A DNA stretch of 64,000 nt from Sorghum bicolor (GCF_000003195.3 NC_012873.2:42154061-42218060), one strand, 5' to 3'. Counted from the first letter of the stretch, positions 19,797-31,393 are shown. Numbers and translations are program-made. Notes: generated by a model from the letters alone, not told the origin.

Positions 19797-22389
19797 GATG
19801 GCAAAAGAGAACAAACTGTCGGGAGAATCCTGCTCCTGAAAAGGAAATAAAACGATTTATTCTATGGTCAAGTATTGATAAATGATACAGACAGGGATTA
19901 GATAACTTACTTGTTTCAGGGCAATCTCTCGTCTCTGACTGGAAGATGCCGATGGAACCACGGGTTGATCGGCTAGAGTTGCCGATGGAACTATGTCAGC
20001 TGAAAAATTAGCAGAGTTAATTATAAAATCGGGAAAATGGGTCCATCGGCAATGATTTTGTAAAATATATCACCTTGGGGAGGTGCAGTGCTTGTCTGGA
20101 TCGAGGAAACTACCGATGATGTGATTGAGCCTGCTGGATCGGTAGTCTGCTCGCTTACATCAGCCGATGTGTCTTTCGGCTGAGGTACTTCTGGCTGGGA
20201 TTCTTCCACTTGGGATGCTTCTTGCAACTGGGGGGGAGATGGTGCTTGTTGTATCTGAACTTCTGGAGAAGAGGGAGAAGATTCCACCGGAATCGGCGAT
20301 ACTGGGGGAGGAGAAGGTGTTGCCGTCCTCTGGCGCTTTGCTTGTGCTCTGGTACTCTTGGCACCTTTTCTCTTCGGTTGACTGGTCTGAGGGGCATCGG
20401 CACTTGTGCTTCTAGTCCTTGCCGATGCACTGGTATGCTGATGCAATGATGTAAATCCATATGTACAAGTGTAACAGACGAAAAGATGAAATCAATATGA
20501 AAATGTACCTTGAAAGCCTGTGCCAAAGTAGAGGCAGCTACCGATGGAGATGTCTTAGTCTTCTTGGTGGTGACTTTCTTCAGGCGTACACCTCGGTGCG
20601 TTATTGCAGCCAGGGTAGGAGCATTGTTGCCGATTGAAGAGATCGGACCTGATGGAAAAAGATCAATCGGCTTGCCACTTCTGCTAACCGATGGAGGGGC
20701 ATCGTCGACCTGCAATACGATGCAGAGAGTGAGTTACCGATGGAAATAAGAGTTAAAGAATTGAGGCATTGGTTTGGAAATACTTACAGTGTTATCAGGA
20801 ACTTTGTACTGGGGGTCGATCATGCCGCGATATGTAAGAGCCGATTTGCAAAATAAATGCTCCTTCCATTCTTCCCACCATTGTTTGTACGCCTGAGTGA
20901 TGAAGAGGGCTGGGATCCACTCTAATAGATCTGCAGTTATATCGGCATTCAGTAGCAATTGGGCTACTCGGGTCCACTCAAGAAGGCTAGTGATGGTCTC
21001 CCTGGGTTTTATCACATCGGCATAACAGAGAGCAATCGGTAGCTGACCGAAAGCTAGTTGACGGGCTAGTGCCGATGGGTTGTAGAACTCATAAGTCTGG
21101 TTAGAAACTTTTCCACTGCTAAAGAAATTTACTGGTATAGCTCTGGGAGTGATCAATGCCATCATCACATCATGGTCCTTGTTGAGGGCATCATTGAAGG
21201 GATGGAAGACCAAGGGGAACATGGTGTGGGGATCTTCATAAGGCATCCACGCTCGCTGCTCTTGGGTCAGGCCTTCATACAAGGTCTGGAAGAATCGGCT
21301 GACCAGGTATGCGTTGCCGCCTGTGCCAGGTAGAACAATGACAGCTTCGCCAAAGTTCAGAGGAGGGCGAGTTGCCGATTCTTCTTCATCTAATTCATAA
21401 TCCTCAGCTATGTCCCTGGGGAAGCGTTGTGTGAAGAGGTTGAATTCAAGACGCTTGTGCATGTGGAGGTTAAGCCACATATTGATGAACCACCAGGGTC
21501 CTCCTAGGTTGCCGATGGACTGGCCGAGGAGGAGTTTTCTAGCTACTTGGTGGAGGAGGTGGTAGGCAGAACCTAGCAAATATCGGCCGAGGGGAAATCG
21601 TCCACCATTGGCTAATTTCTCTGCTGCCGATAGGTAGACAGAGGTTGGTCCTACCGATCGACCACAGAACACAAACTTGTCCAGCCACATGTTCAGGAAG
21701 GTGGTTTGTTCCTTTATGTTGACAGACCCCGTTTTGCGGTACTTTTGGATATACCCTGACCAGCTGCCGATAGCGCGGGTGTCTACTTTGGCACTAGGTG
21801 TAGTGTCAAATAGGTGACTGCTATCGGCAGTGGATACGTCTAGGTCGGTGAGCATGAGCACATCGACAAGAGTGGGAGAAGCAGGGCCGTGGCCAAAAAC
21901 AAAGGCATTGAGTGTATCTGACCAGAAATATGATGCAGCTATCAGCAGTGATTCATTCCTATGCATATCGGCAATGGACAACCTAATGCATTGGTCCAGT
22001 TTTCGCTCACCCCACTGAACCTCATTTGAGTGGCTGACTCTCAAGAACCAATCTTTCCATCCTACTGTAGGATTAGGCCAGGAACAGAAGGTATCCTTCC
22101 ACAGGTCCAGAGAAAAATTCTCGGCTCTAAAAGGGATTCTGTTTGTTTCTGCATTAATAAGATCGGTGGGATCTGGATCCCCTAACAGACCAAGACATTG
22201 GAGGTGTGGCTGGTCAGTAGGTATGACAATTTTATTGGACAGATCCTAATGGTTTTGAAGGTAAAAGAAGAACAAAGAAAGAAAAAGAAAAATGTTTAGT
22301 AAAGTAAATTGCGGATGAACAGGGATACGGTAAAAGCACAAGAGGTGGAATGAAGAACTAACCTCAGGAACGGTGAAGTTGATGGCCAT
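19797..22389 (-). CDS. Antisense plant-mobile-domain gene in element A, exons 1-6a
   Basis: Minus-strand exons: 22389-22363, 22245-20788, 20709-20509, 20437-20074, 19990-19911, and 19835-19797 continuing at 5421-4765. All five introns (71-117 bp) are GT..AG and all phases agree, giving 941 residues with no stop. The ATG at 22389 is the first after the TATA box. Exon 2 (486 codons) matches the plant mobile domain (PMD, 'aminotransferase-like'): FLNMWLDKFVFCG, RFPLGRYLLGSAYHLLHQ, GGPWWFINMWLNLHMHKRL. Exons 3-5 are basic, Ser/Pro-rich and probably disordered. Exon 6 is a coiled coil. PMD proteins are known both as host genes (MAIN/MAIL family) and inside plant transposons. A second copy, decayed, is at 33285-35161. 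Its role in the element is unknown; silencing evasion is only a guess. Confidence 0.85.
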
Positions 22390-22539
22390 CTCCTCACAAA
22401 AAGGATGATCGAAGGCTTCGAGGTTGGTGAAGAAGGGGCTTTGTTGGAGTTCTTGGAGATCTAGAACAGCGCCGCCGCCAGGAAGGTGGAGTTGGAACTG
22501 TGGAATGATGCGATGGAGAAGGAGTGCTCGAGAAGGAAC

Positions 22540-22547
22540 TATTTATA
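22540..22547 (-). promoter_or_regulatory. TATA box of antisense PMD gene in element A
   Basis: TATAAATA on the minus strand, about 150 bp upstream of the ATG at 22389 with no ATG between. The same octamer sits at 35316-35323 in the A' copy in the same place, so it is conserved between the two elements. Confidence 0.75.
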
Positions 22548-22594
22548 GGACAAAATGGGCAAGCGTGATTTGACAGGAAGCGGTCGTGATCTGG

Positions 22595-22807
22595 AGATAT
22601 TTTACTGTGCGAGATTTCCTGGTCGGTTCATCGGCAGCGCCTTGTAACGGTAATATTGCCGATGGGCGGATAAAGTGGGGATATCCGTTTGGGAGGATAA
22701 GATACTTTACTGAACAGGACGTCCTGGTCAGTCCATCGGTAGATCTCTGCAACGGTAACATTGCCGATGGGCGACTAAAGTGGAGATGTCCGTTTGGGGA
22801 GTTGAGG
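22595..22807. repeat. 106-bp tandem duplication upstream of antisense promoter
   Basis: Two diverged copies, 22595-22700 and about 22701-22807, each with TTTACTG, TCCTGGTC, CATCGG, ATTGCCGATGGGCG and TCCGTTTGGG in order. They begin about 48 bp behind the antisense TATA box. The A' copy (about 35466-35590) has only one unit. Confidence 0.8.
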
Positions 22808-22943
22808 ATCTCGAGGAATCTGTGGAGGAATCGAACCAAGGTTGTTCAGATTAAGGTTGTCGGTTACCAAATTGGGAGAATTAATTGCGGAAAGGCATCA
22901 TTACTGCAGAGAATTTCGGAGCATTAATAATTTCATACTCCGA

Positions 22944-22957
22944 AATTGGGGGGCATG
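22944..22957 (+). other. Polypurine tract of element A
   Basis: AAATTGGGGGGCATG directly before the 3' LTR, also present before the A' LTR near 35707-35721. The likely plus-strand primer. Confidence 0.65.
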
Positions 22958-23658
22958 TGTTGACGCAGTTTTTGGACACGTACCTAGGATCGGTAGAGTG
23001 TAGATCGGCAAGAAAGGGCAATAGTGACTGGTCTGCAGGAGAGTTGCCGATAATGGTGGTTGCCGATGAGGAGACAGCTGAATGTCTCTAATAGTGATGT
23101 GTTTATGCCGATGGCCAGTATTAATCGTTCCCGATGGGGAGTCTGCCGATGACGTGGAAGGAAGACTTGGAGGTTGTCAATTGGTCCGTGGTGGTGTCTC
23201 AGCTTGTCACGGCAGGATAGTTTTATGTTTTCCTTAGTTATTTAAATCATTTTGTACACGGATTATGTTTAAATTTGGAATTCGAATTCTAGTCGTGTCT
23301 GCTTGTAGCTCTTTGAGCAGGGTATAAATGTAGACCCTAGGGCCTTGTAATTGGGACATCTATCAATCAATCAAACACAAGTTTTTACTCATATTCCAGC
23401 ATCTACGTTTTCGATGACTTCGTCATATTTTCCTTTTTTCATTACGAGTTCTTAGGAGTTCGTCGACTTAAGCTCGGCGTATTCTCAAGTTCCGCGTGAA
23501 TACCTCTTGGCCGTGGCATCCGGGCGCATCGCTGTTGTCGGGGCCAAAGTATTCGAGTTATCACCTTTGCCGATAGTAAGGTCAAATCGGCTGGCACGCC
23601 TTAACGTTTAAATCGGGTATTAGCCCTTTGTGTTTGCAGATCAACTTTTGCATCAACA
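22958..23658 (+). repeat. 3' LTR of element A
   Basis: About 701 bp from TGTTGACGC to ATCAACA. TATAAAT at 23323-23329 is the likely sense TATA box. It aligns along its length with 35722-36424. The 5' LTR lies before the window, so age and target duplication cannot be measured. Confidence 0.85.
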
Positions 23659-24443
23659 AGATCAAAGACTTTGGAAATTAAAATCTTTGTCAACTCTTGC
23701 CGGCATATTGCTTATTAGAGGGACCATGGGCTATTATTTTCTTTCTTTTTATCTCTCTTTTTTTAAGTGGGTACCGAGGTACCCCTAATTCTACTGCTGG
23801 ACACTTGTCCATTTTTTCTGCGAGGTTATCGAGCACTTGCTTCTTTTTATTTTCTCGAAATATCTTTATTTTTGCATAGCCCATGCCTCTAATGCAATAA
23901 TACTTCAGAAGAGTGAATCTTTCTGAATAAATGTCTTGATCTTAGGAGCATGATAAATCTATCAACAAGGGTCTAACTCATTTTGAACAAACTCAATACA
24001 GAGTAGATAGCCTTTATAATCATAATTAATATTTTTAGTTCTATCAGGCATATAAAACACTGAGGATGATAGCTAGAATTTTGAAGATAAATTCTCCAAG
24101 CAACAATGATATCAAGAATAAGAAACTCATACTCTACCATCTCACATTCCATAATGACTTAAGTAACACAGGGTTTTAAAATGATTTTCAATAATTGCAA
24201 GTTTTAGGAAATATCACAGAGTGAGATTAATCATGATTAGAAACATTTTAATCTTGTTAATTTATCATGTCGGAAATAATATTCTGCATAATCCAAGATA
24301 TGCGTATGTGTAAAATAAAGTGTGTAGAGTGTGTACCTAAATTGTGGAGTGGTGTAGTCGAAGTGTGTTTGGCATGTCGAGGGCTCTCCCCCATACTTGT
24401 TTTCTGCTTTCTTGCACAAAAATAAAGTAGAGACACACAAGAC

Positions 24444-24444
<1 letters not shown>

Positions 24445-24497
<53 letters not shown>
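24445..24497. repeat. (TAA)n microsatellite
   Basis: About 53 bp, near 17 perfect TAA units, in the 3' untranslated part of the minus-strand Athila element. A good length-polymorphism marker. Confidence 0.95.
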
Positions 24498-24499
<2 letters not shown>

Positions 24500-24628
24500 C
24501 TTTATTAATCTTGAGGCGTTTATTACAAATGACTAGTAACGAACTGAAGCTAATAGTAAATCTAAACCGAATTTAAAGATAAAGATAAATAACTAAGATG
24601 CATTGCCTCAAGATCTAATCTAGATAAC

Positions 24629-25258
24629 TTAGCAGCGCTCTAATTCCTTGATCTTCTTATTGGCACTAGCAAGATCATGCCTAAGGCCTAGTATAACGGT
24701 GTTGTGGATAGAGAGCTGCCTAGTGAGGGAATTAACCGAGGACTGGAGGTCTATGATAACTCTGTCTAGCCTGCGAACGTCCTCATCAATATCTACTATA
24801 GTCTTGCGACGCTTGGGAGGTGTCTCAAAAGCATTGAGAGCGTGCTTCGGGGCTACCTTTGGAGGGATGAAACGGACTTTGGCTGCTCTAATCCCTTCAA
24901 AGTAAGATCTCTCCTCCTCCGTAGTGTAGCGTATGCTGCTCATCTCGCCGCTCTGGTTGGTCTTGACTCCAATGACCCTCTCATTGGGTCTAGGTGGAAG
25001 GATCCTCGTGCCGGTTGGCACCTTGATGGTGGTCTTAGTCTTGGATGATCATCCCTTGGGGAGTAGGGGTTGTGGCGGTGCGGTGAGAACTGGTTGAGCA
25101 TGGTAGGATTGGGCGGAGATGCGTTGGTGTAATGGCATGGCTTCTAGCTGTCGCTCTGTGTTGGCCGGGACGAGAGCACGGGTGTCGGGGTCTTCCTCAG
25201 GCTTCATGTTGAGGTTGAAGGGGACGACTTCCCAATCATCGTGGAACTTCTCGGCCAT
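24629..25258 (-). pseudogene. Extra ORF downstream of Athila pol, one stop
   Basis: ATG at 25258. About 209 codons in one frame to the stop at 24629, interrupted by an in-frame TGA at 25049-25051. It lies on the same strand as pol, about 380 bp after it, in the slot where some Athila elements carry an env-like ORF. I see no signal peptide, membrane segment or cleavage motif, so it does not look like an envelope protein. The second half (residues about 150-205) has regularly spaced hydrophobic residues with Asp/Arg/Lys between, suggesting a coiled coil. A basic KRRK patch precedes it. Function not recognised. A TATA box about 90 bp upstream suggests it is a separate transcription unit. Confidence 0.6.
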
Positions 25259-25347
25259 TGGAGCAGCAAGGGACTAATCAAGCTCTTATTGAAGAAGAGG
25301 AGAAGGCTTGGGTGGATTGGTGTTTGAAAACTGATGTCAGGGGTCTG

Positions 25348-25355
25348 TTTATATA
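25348..25355 (-). promoter_or_regulatory. TATA box before the Athila extra ORF
   Basis: TATATAAA on the minus strand, followed by ACAGACCCC much as after the TATA box of the family's LTR (near 32369). About 140 bp further upstream (25495-25540) is a pair of GGGCGCCCGCCC words, also found upstream of the LTR TATA box. The promoter may be derived from an LTR. Confidence 0.5.
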
Positions 25356-25639
25356 GGGGTCAAAAAGTGCCTCTAGGGGTTGTTCGGGTTGCTCCCGTCG
25401 ATGTGCGTGAGAAACTTTCCATCTGAGGGATTATTCGGATTACCATAAGTCTATTTTCCATAACAGAGAAAATCAGGACCGAGGGGGAACAGGGCCTGGG
25501 CGCCCGCCCACCTGATCAGGGCGCCCGCCCTCTCCCTGGCTCCTCCGTGGGCCCGCTTCCTCGGGCGTGTTTCTAGATGCAAAACTAATTAGGAAAATAT
25601 ATGTATGACCCAAAAACGTCAGATTAAAAAGGTCGGGCT

Positions 25640-27847
25640 CTAATTCTCCATGGGAAGGTAAAAATGGACTACGTCTATTTCTTCTAATTCTTTATTGGGC
25701 TCTAAAAATAATTTAAGACGTTGACCATTTACCTTGAATAACGTACCTTCGTCATTTTGAAGTGTGATAGCTCCGTGGGATGATGGATTGATTACCTTGA
25801 ATGGTCCTTCCCATTTACTCCGGAGTTTTCCATGCTCGAAAAGCTTCACCCTGGAATTAAAAAGTAATACCTTATCTCCGAGTGTGAACTCCTTCTTCTT
25901 GATTCTCTTGTCATGCCACCTTTTGACTCTTTCTTTGTAGATCTTCAAATTGTGATATGCTTTCTCTCGCCATTCTTCCAATTCTGATAGTTGCATTCTT
26001 CTATGATCTCCAGCGACATCTAGGTCCATATTCCATCTCCTTATGGCCCAGTGTGCTTTGAACTCTAGTTCAACAGGTAGGTGGCAAGTCTTCAAGAACA
26101 CCAATTGGTATGGGGACATTCCAATTGGAGTCTTGTATGCTGTCCGGTATGCCCAGAGTGCATCGGGTAACTTGTCTTTCCATGCCGTTCCCATTTCATT
26201 CACTGTCTTCTGAAGAATATTCTTGATTTGCTTGTTGGAAGTCTCTGCTTGGCCACTTGTCTGAGGATGATAGGGGGTAGCGACGTTGTGACGGATTCCA
26301 TGTTTTGATAGATATTGCTTAAAGCGTTTGTCGATGAAATGTGCTCCTCCATCACTTATCACTACTCTAGGGACTCCAAATCTTGGAAATATAATTTCTT
26401 CAAACATCCTCTTTGAACTGATGTTGTCGGCATGCTTGCAAGGTAATTCCTCTACCCACTTGGAGACGTAATCAACTACCACCAAGATGTACTCACACTT
26501 CTTTGATGGAGGAAATGGACCCATGTAGTCTATTCCCCAAACATCAAAGAGCTCAATCTGAATGTTGTTGGTGAGTGGCATGGCATCTCTTGTGTTTATG
26601 TTTCCGTGCCTTTGACATGGCCCACATTTTCTGATATATTGCTTCGTGTCTTCATACATTGTAGGACAGTAGAATCCACACTGCCAGATCTTTGAATGTG
26701 TACGGAATGCTCCATAGTGACCTCCATACGGTGATGAATGACATCTGTCGATGATCTTCCATCCTTCCTCAGTGGTCACACATCTCTTGAGTAAGCCATC
26801 AGAGCATACTCGGAAGAGGTATGGCTCATCCCATATATGTGAACGACTTTCTTGAATAAGCTTTTTCTTGTTTGCTCCTGGTGGTACATACCCTGAAACC
26901 ATAAAATGAACAATATCTGCATACCAGGGGTCAGACCTGTTAATCTCGTAGAGCATGTCGTCCTGGAGTGAATCATTGATGGGGGTTTCGTGTGGACTCT
27001 TAAAATACATTCTAGACAAGTGATCAGCAACATAATTTTCTACTCCCTTTTTATCCTTTATTTCTAAGTCAAATTCTTGAAGTAATAAGATCCATCTAAT
27101 CAGGCGAGGTTTAGCATATTTTTTAGTGAGCAAATATTTTAGTGCAGCATGATCAGTGTAAACAATTATTTTAGCTCCAACTAAATAAGATCTAAATTTA
27201 TCAATGGCAAAGACAACAGCCAAAAGCTCTTTTTCAGTGGTAGCATAATTATGTTGAGCTCCTATCAGAGTTTTACTGGCATAAGCAATTGCATGATGCT
27301 TCTTATCTTTAGTTTGTCCCAATACTGCCCCCACAGCATAATCACTAGCATCACACATAATTTCAAAAGGCAACGACCAATCAGGGGGTTGAATGATTGG
27401 TGCAGAGATGAGTGCTTTCTTTAATAAATTAAAAGATGTTAGACATGCATCATCAAATTTGAAAGGAGCATCCTTGGCTAGCAAAAGAGTAAGTGGTCTA
27501 GCAATGAATGAAAAATCTTTTATGAATCTACGATAAAAACCAGCATGGCCAAGAAAGCTTCGAATTCCTTTTATATTCACACGTGGAGGTAGTTGTTCAA
27601 TTACTTCAATTTTAGCTTTATCTACCTCAATACCTCTTTGAGACACTAGGTGTCCCAGCACTATTCCTTCTCTAACCATAAAATGACAGTTTTCCCAATT
27701 AAGGACTAAGTGCTTTTCTTCACATCTTTGCAAAACCTTATCTAAGTTTTCAAGACAACTATCAAAAGTTTTTCCATAAACAGAGAAATCATCCATGAAA
27801 ACTTCCATAATCTCTTCAATCATATAGAAAATATAGACATCATGCAT
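25640..27847 (-). pseudogene. pol: Athila pol, RT C-terminal half to integrase
   Basis: 735 codons open on the minus strand, but separated from the RT N-terminal half by a one-base frameshift near 27832. RT: catalytic FMDDFSVYG near 27785. RNase H at about 27420-26990: [11 protein letters not shown], and the end [16 protein letters not shown]. Integrase: a zinc region near 26740-26600 with [10 protein letters not shown], first Asp in VWGIDYMG, second in VISDGGAHF, Glu in SGQAETSN, and a C-terminal WEGPFKV end. No chromodomain. This half keeps its catalytic residues and reads to its stop, unlike the RT N-terminal half. Confidence 0.9.
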
Positions 27848-30028
27848 CTTTGAAAAGAAGCTGGTGCATTACATAACCCAAAAGACATTCTACTATAAGC
27901 ATAAGTTCCATATGGGCATGTAAAAGTGGTTTTGCTTTGATCATCAGGATGGATCGGGATCTGATGATACCCTGAATATCCATGTAAGAAATAGAAGAAT
28001 GAATGGTTCGCTAATCGCTCTAGCATCTCATCTATAAAAGGTAAAGGAAAATGATCCTTTCTCATGGCTTTATTCAGTTTTCTATAGTATATGCACCTCC
28101 GCCATCCTGTGATGGTGCGTTGCGGAATTAGCTCGTTCTTTTCATTCATAATAACAGTCATGCCTCCCTTTTTAGGCACAACTTGAACTGGGCTCACCCA
28201 CTCACTGTGCAGCACAGGATATATAATCCCTACATGCAGCAACTTTATAACTTCCTTTTTAACTACCTCTCTCATAGTGTTGTTAAGTCTATGTTGGGGC
28301 TCTCGAGAAGGTGAAATAGAAGGATCTGTTGGAATACGATGGGTACAAATCATAGGACTGATTCCTGTAAGATCTTGGAGTGAGTAGCCGAAAACTGAGT
28401 GATGTTTCTCAAGAATGGTCATTAATCGCAGAGTTTGCTCCTGAGTGAGTTTATCACTAATGGTCACAGGAAACTCTGGATTATTGTTTAGGAAAGCATA
28501 GATAAGACCAGGTGGTAAAGTTTTAAGCTCTATGGGAGGTCTAGGTGTTTCTGCAAACTCATCTAAGAGTTCAGGTTCAGAAGGTTCAGCTTCTTCTTCT
28601 GTGAAGAAAGGAGTTTCGTCTTCTAAGTCTGACTCATCTAAAAGCTCTAGAGATGCAGCCTTTACCTCCTCCATAGGATCAGGCAAAAGATATGACTCAG
28701 CCTTATTATTTAAGGAGTGTGAAATTGTTATTGGAAATTTAAAGGTTTTCCCAAAAGAAATGTGTAGCTTTCCAGTATGACCTTCATAAAGGAGTCTTCT
28801 AAAAGGTTTTCCTATCAACATGTCGAAGTCCCATGTATCAAAGATATAGAAGTTCAAATGAACCATGGAGCCTTCTACCGTAAGAGGTAGGACATTAATA
28901 ATTCCAAGACTGGGGACTAATCGTCCCGAAGATTCCTTTATGACCTTTGTTGTGGGGGTTAAGACAAGATTTTTAAATAATTTAAGTGCAAAAGATTCAG
29001 ACATGATGTTGATCCCCACAACAGGATTATAGAGAGCATCAAATCGATCAGAATCATAAGCACAGCGTATAGTTATAGAGGGTGTGTCCAAACGGATCAC
29101 ATCAGAGGAAAGCTCTGATTCCTTCAACCATTCGCTACTCATGACTGAGAGAAGCTCTCTCAATTGATGTTTAGTTGGTAAACAAATGCTAAACTGGCCG
29201 TTTTGGGGTTTGTTAATAGAATGGTAGTTTGAAATATTTCCAAAATCGGCAAAAAGATCGGATTCTATATCCAGCATGAAGTCCGGTGGTGGAATTTCTT
29301 CCTTTTGTGGCTCAGAACTTGGGATAGCTAAAGTAGATGAAGAATTTGGTAGAGTGTCTACTTCGGCTTTGTAGGTTTCATCATGAAGGGTATTATCCAT
29401 CTCAGCTTCTAGGATTCTATCTAGGATCACTCTAGCTTCATCAGTAGGGATGCGAAAGAAAGAACCTCTAGACATTGTATGTACCATTTGTTTGTGATCT
29501 TTCTGAAGACCTCGAAAAAAGTGAAATAAAAGAATAGGGTCTTCAAGATTAAGGTTTGGACCAGATTCTAAAAGATCAGAAAAACGTTTCCAGTATTTTC
29601 CCAAAGTTTCATTATCTTTTTGTTTAAAAGATAGGACTTCGAGTCTAAGGTCGCCAATACGGTCGAGGGAATAAAAATCTAGACAAAAGTTGGCTCGTAA
29701 AACTCCCCATTCACCTTGTTGTTGACTTACCTTCTGACTGTACCATTGTCTAGCATCTCCCCTTAAAGAAAAAGGAAAAAGCTTCCAACGTAAAGTTTTA
29801 TCAGAAATGCCTTCAATGCGAAGACAATCACATTTTGCTCAAAATCTCTAATATGAAGGTAAGGGTTTTCGTCTTCCTTTCCCGAAAAAGATAGGTTTTG
29901 AATCATGGCAGTCAACCTAGAACTTAACTTATACTGGGATGTTTGGATAGGTTGTGATGACTCCCATGGTAAAAGGTCAGTTTCCGAAGGTGTTGCAAAT
30001 TGGTAGATTGATTTAGAATCTTGGTTTT
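27820..30028 (-). pseudogene. gag-pol: Athila gag-protease-RT N-terminal half, broken
   Basis: The gag start at ATG 30028 (MENQDSK) opens about 64 codons, then a frameshift near 29836 moves to the frame that runs to 27820. Capsid-like motifs follow: TLRWKLFPFSLRGDARQWY, LDFYSLDRIGDLRLEV, KYWKRFSDLL and LFHFFRGL. The protease region (about 29040-28740) has VVGINIM and DMLIGKPF, but I cannot find the expected catalytic Asp. The RT start has the YYRKLNKA and [13 protein letters not shown] motifs. In motif A the catalytic Asp is His (FLHGYSGY, codon 27982-27984). A one-base frameshift near 27832 then ends the frame. RT is therefore doubly disabled. Confidence 0.88.
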
Positions 30029-30140
30029 CCATAAGGTAAGAGTAAAGAAAACAAATAAAGAATATAAAAGATAAGAAAAGATAAAAGTATAGATACAAGC
30101 TAGTAGTAAGACTCAAGGTTATCTCAGCAAACCGTCTTTC

Positions 30141-30158
30141 TCCCCGGCAACGGTGCCA
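30141..30158 (-). other. Primer binding site of the minus-strand Athila element
   Basis: On the minus strand TGGCACCGTTGCCGGGGA, one base from the tRNA-Asp complement used by Athila elements. It is separated from the LTR by an 8-nt spacer, as at 53252-53259. Confidence 0.8.
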
Positions 30159-30166
30159 GAAATGCT

Positions 30167-31393
30167 TGTTGATATTTGGAAACGCAATAAGGAATTGATC
30201 CGCAAGCGCACGATATCGGGGAGCACTTCACCCGGGAGGTTATCCAGAGTATCGTATTTATTTTTTTACCACTAGGAGAAAGAGTGCATCTGACTAACCC
30301 GATCTATTACTACTAACCTTTAGGCTACAAAGAATGTTTCTCGATGTGAGTGATAAATAGAGAAGAGTACAACCGTAATCTTCTTCTAACCTTGGTAAGG
30401 ATGATCTACTGTTCTATTGGGGAGGCTAACGGAATCTAGACACCACAAAGGATGTTCAACCCACACCTATAAACCCTATCCTTCCTGCTTACGAGATATG
30501 GTCTGTAAAGGTAACTCGGAAATGTCACGTTCCTCGCTACTACCATGGTCTAGCTAGTCAGGGAATATCTATGAGTATCCTAGCCTAAACACCACGTCTA
30601 CGCTAGAGATGATTACTCTAAACTCTACGCGAAGAGATTAAAGTAAACTCATAAACCAAATAACAATAAAACAAGAACTTACTAGAATTTAGAAGTCGAA
30701 ATACTAAAGAATCCTAGGAGCAAGCTTCGGGTTAGGAGAACTTGATCCCGCAGGTACAAACCCAAAGTAGACACCGACAGGCCGGGCTTCCTCCGATCTA
30801 CACCTCCACTCTATCTCTCTCAATCTAGTAGAAACTAGAAGATCTATTTCTACTCACATTGGTTGCTAAGCCTAAAAAGAAATTTTATTTAGAGGAGAGG
30901 TATTCCTTCGAAGGCTCCTCTCAACTCTATGATGAACTTGTCTCCTCCAGGGGCCAGGGGGGTCTGGTTTTAGTCCCCTCAAGTGAACGTGAGCCATTGG
31001 ATCAAACCGACATTGATTGGACGGTTATCCTTGATCCTTTAGGTCGGTGGAGCGTCGTCCACGAAAAGAGTTCTGATTGGAATCCAGGAGGGGGCGGGCG
31101 CCCTGGTCCTCAGGGCGGGCGCCCTGGGCCAGGCCCCTTTCGGCCTCCGCTTTGTTCCCGTGGCTTCTGGGGTCTTCTAGATGGTAGAAAATTGCGCGGT
31201 GCGTTGATATCTCTATGTAATCCCGACATGTGGCCTTTTCTTCCTTATTTCCTGATAACCCCCTGTAGAAACAGATAAAAAATAAAACTCATGGAATTCT
31301 ATCAGATCAAACCCTAATCTAGGGGTTGTTTGCATATTGGTCCTTTCTCTTGTTTATTTGATAATTAAAATTGATACTTAAGAACCGTCAACA
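30167..31393 (-). repeat. 5' LTR of the minus-strand Athila element
   Basis: 1227 bp, TG..CA. In the orientation shown it starts TGTTGATATTTGG and ends CCGTCAACA. It aligns with 62769-63997 and, inverted, with 31967-33284. The place of the TATA box (about 30965-30975) is degraded. Confidence 0.88.

Larger units (their letters stand above)
19797..23658 (+). mobile_element. Tat-lineage element A, right part
   Basis: Continues element A after the nested B insertion: most of the antisense gene, its promoter, the polypurine tract and the 3' LTR. The same CCGAT/ATCGG richness and the uninterrupted antisense reading frame link it to 1-5421. Confidence 0.9.
23659..31393 (-). mobile_element. Athila-lineage element, minus strand, 3' end missing
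   Basis: Reads leftward: LTR (31393-30167), tRNA-Asp-type primer site, gag, protease, RT, RNase H, integrase, then an extra ORF and a long 3' untranslated stretch (24440-23659). Its 3' LTR is not in the window. The body stops exactly at the end of element A's 3' LTR, so A most likely inserted here and the rest lies left of the window. The FMDDFSVYG box in RT is typical of Athila. Confidence 0.88.

Noticed and set aside
23690..23884. 64-codon Lys-rich frame on the minus strand
   Set aside because: In the 3' untranslated part of Athila, no family likeness, no start context beyond an ATG.
24629..25258. Envelope protein of the Athila element
   Set aside because: No signal peptide, membrane anchor or cleavage site; the protein looks soluble and coiled.
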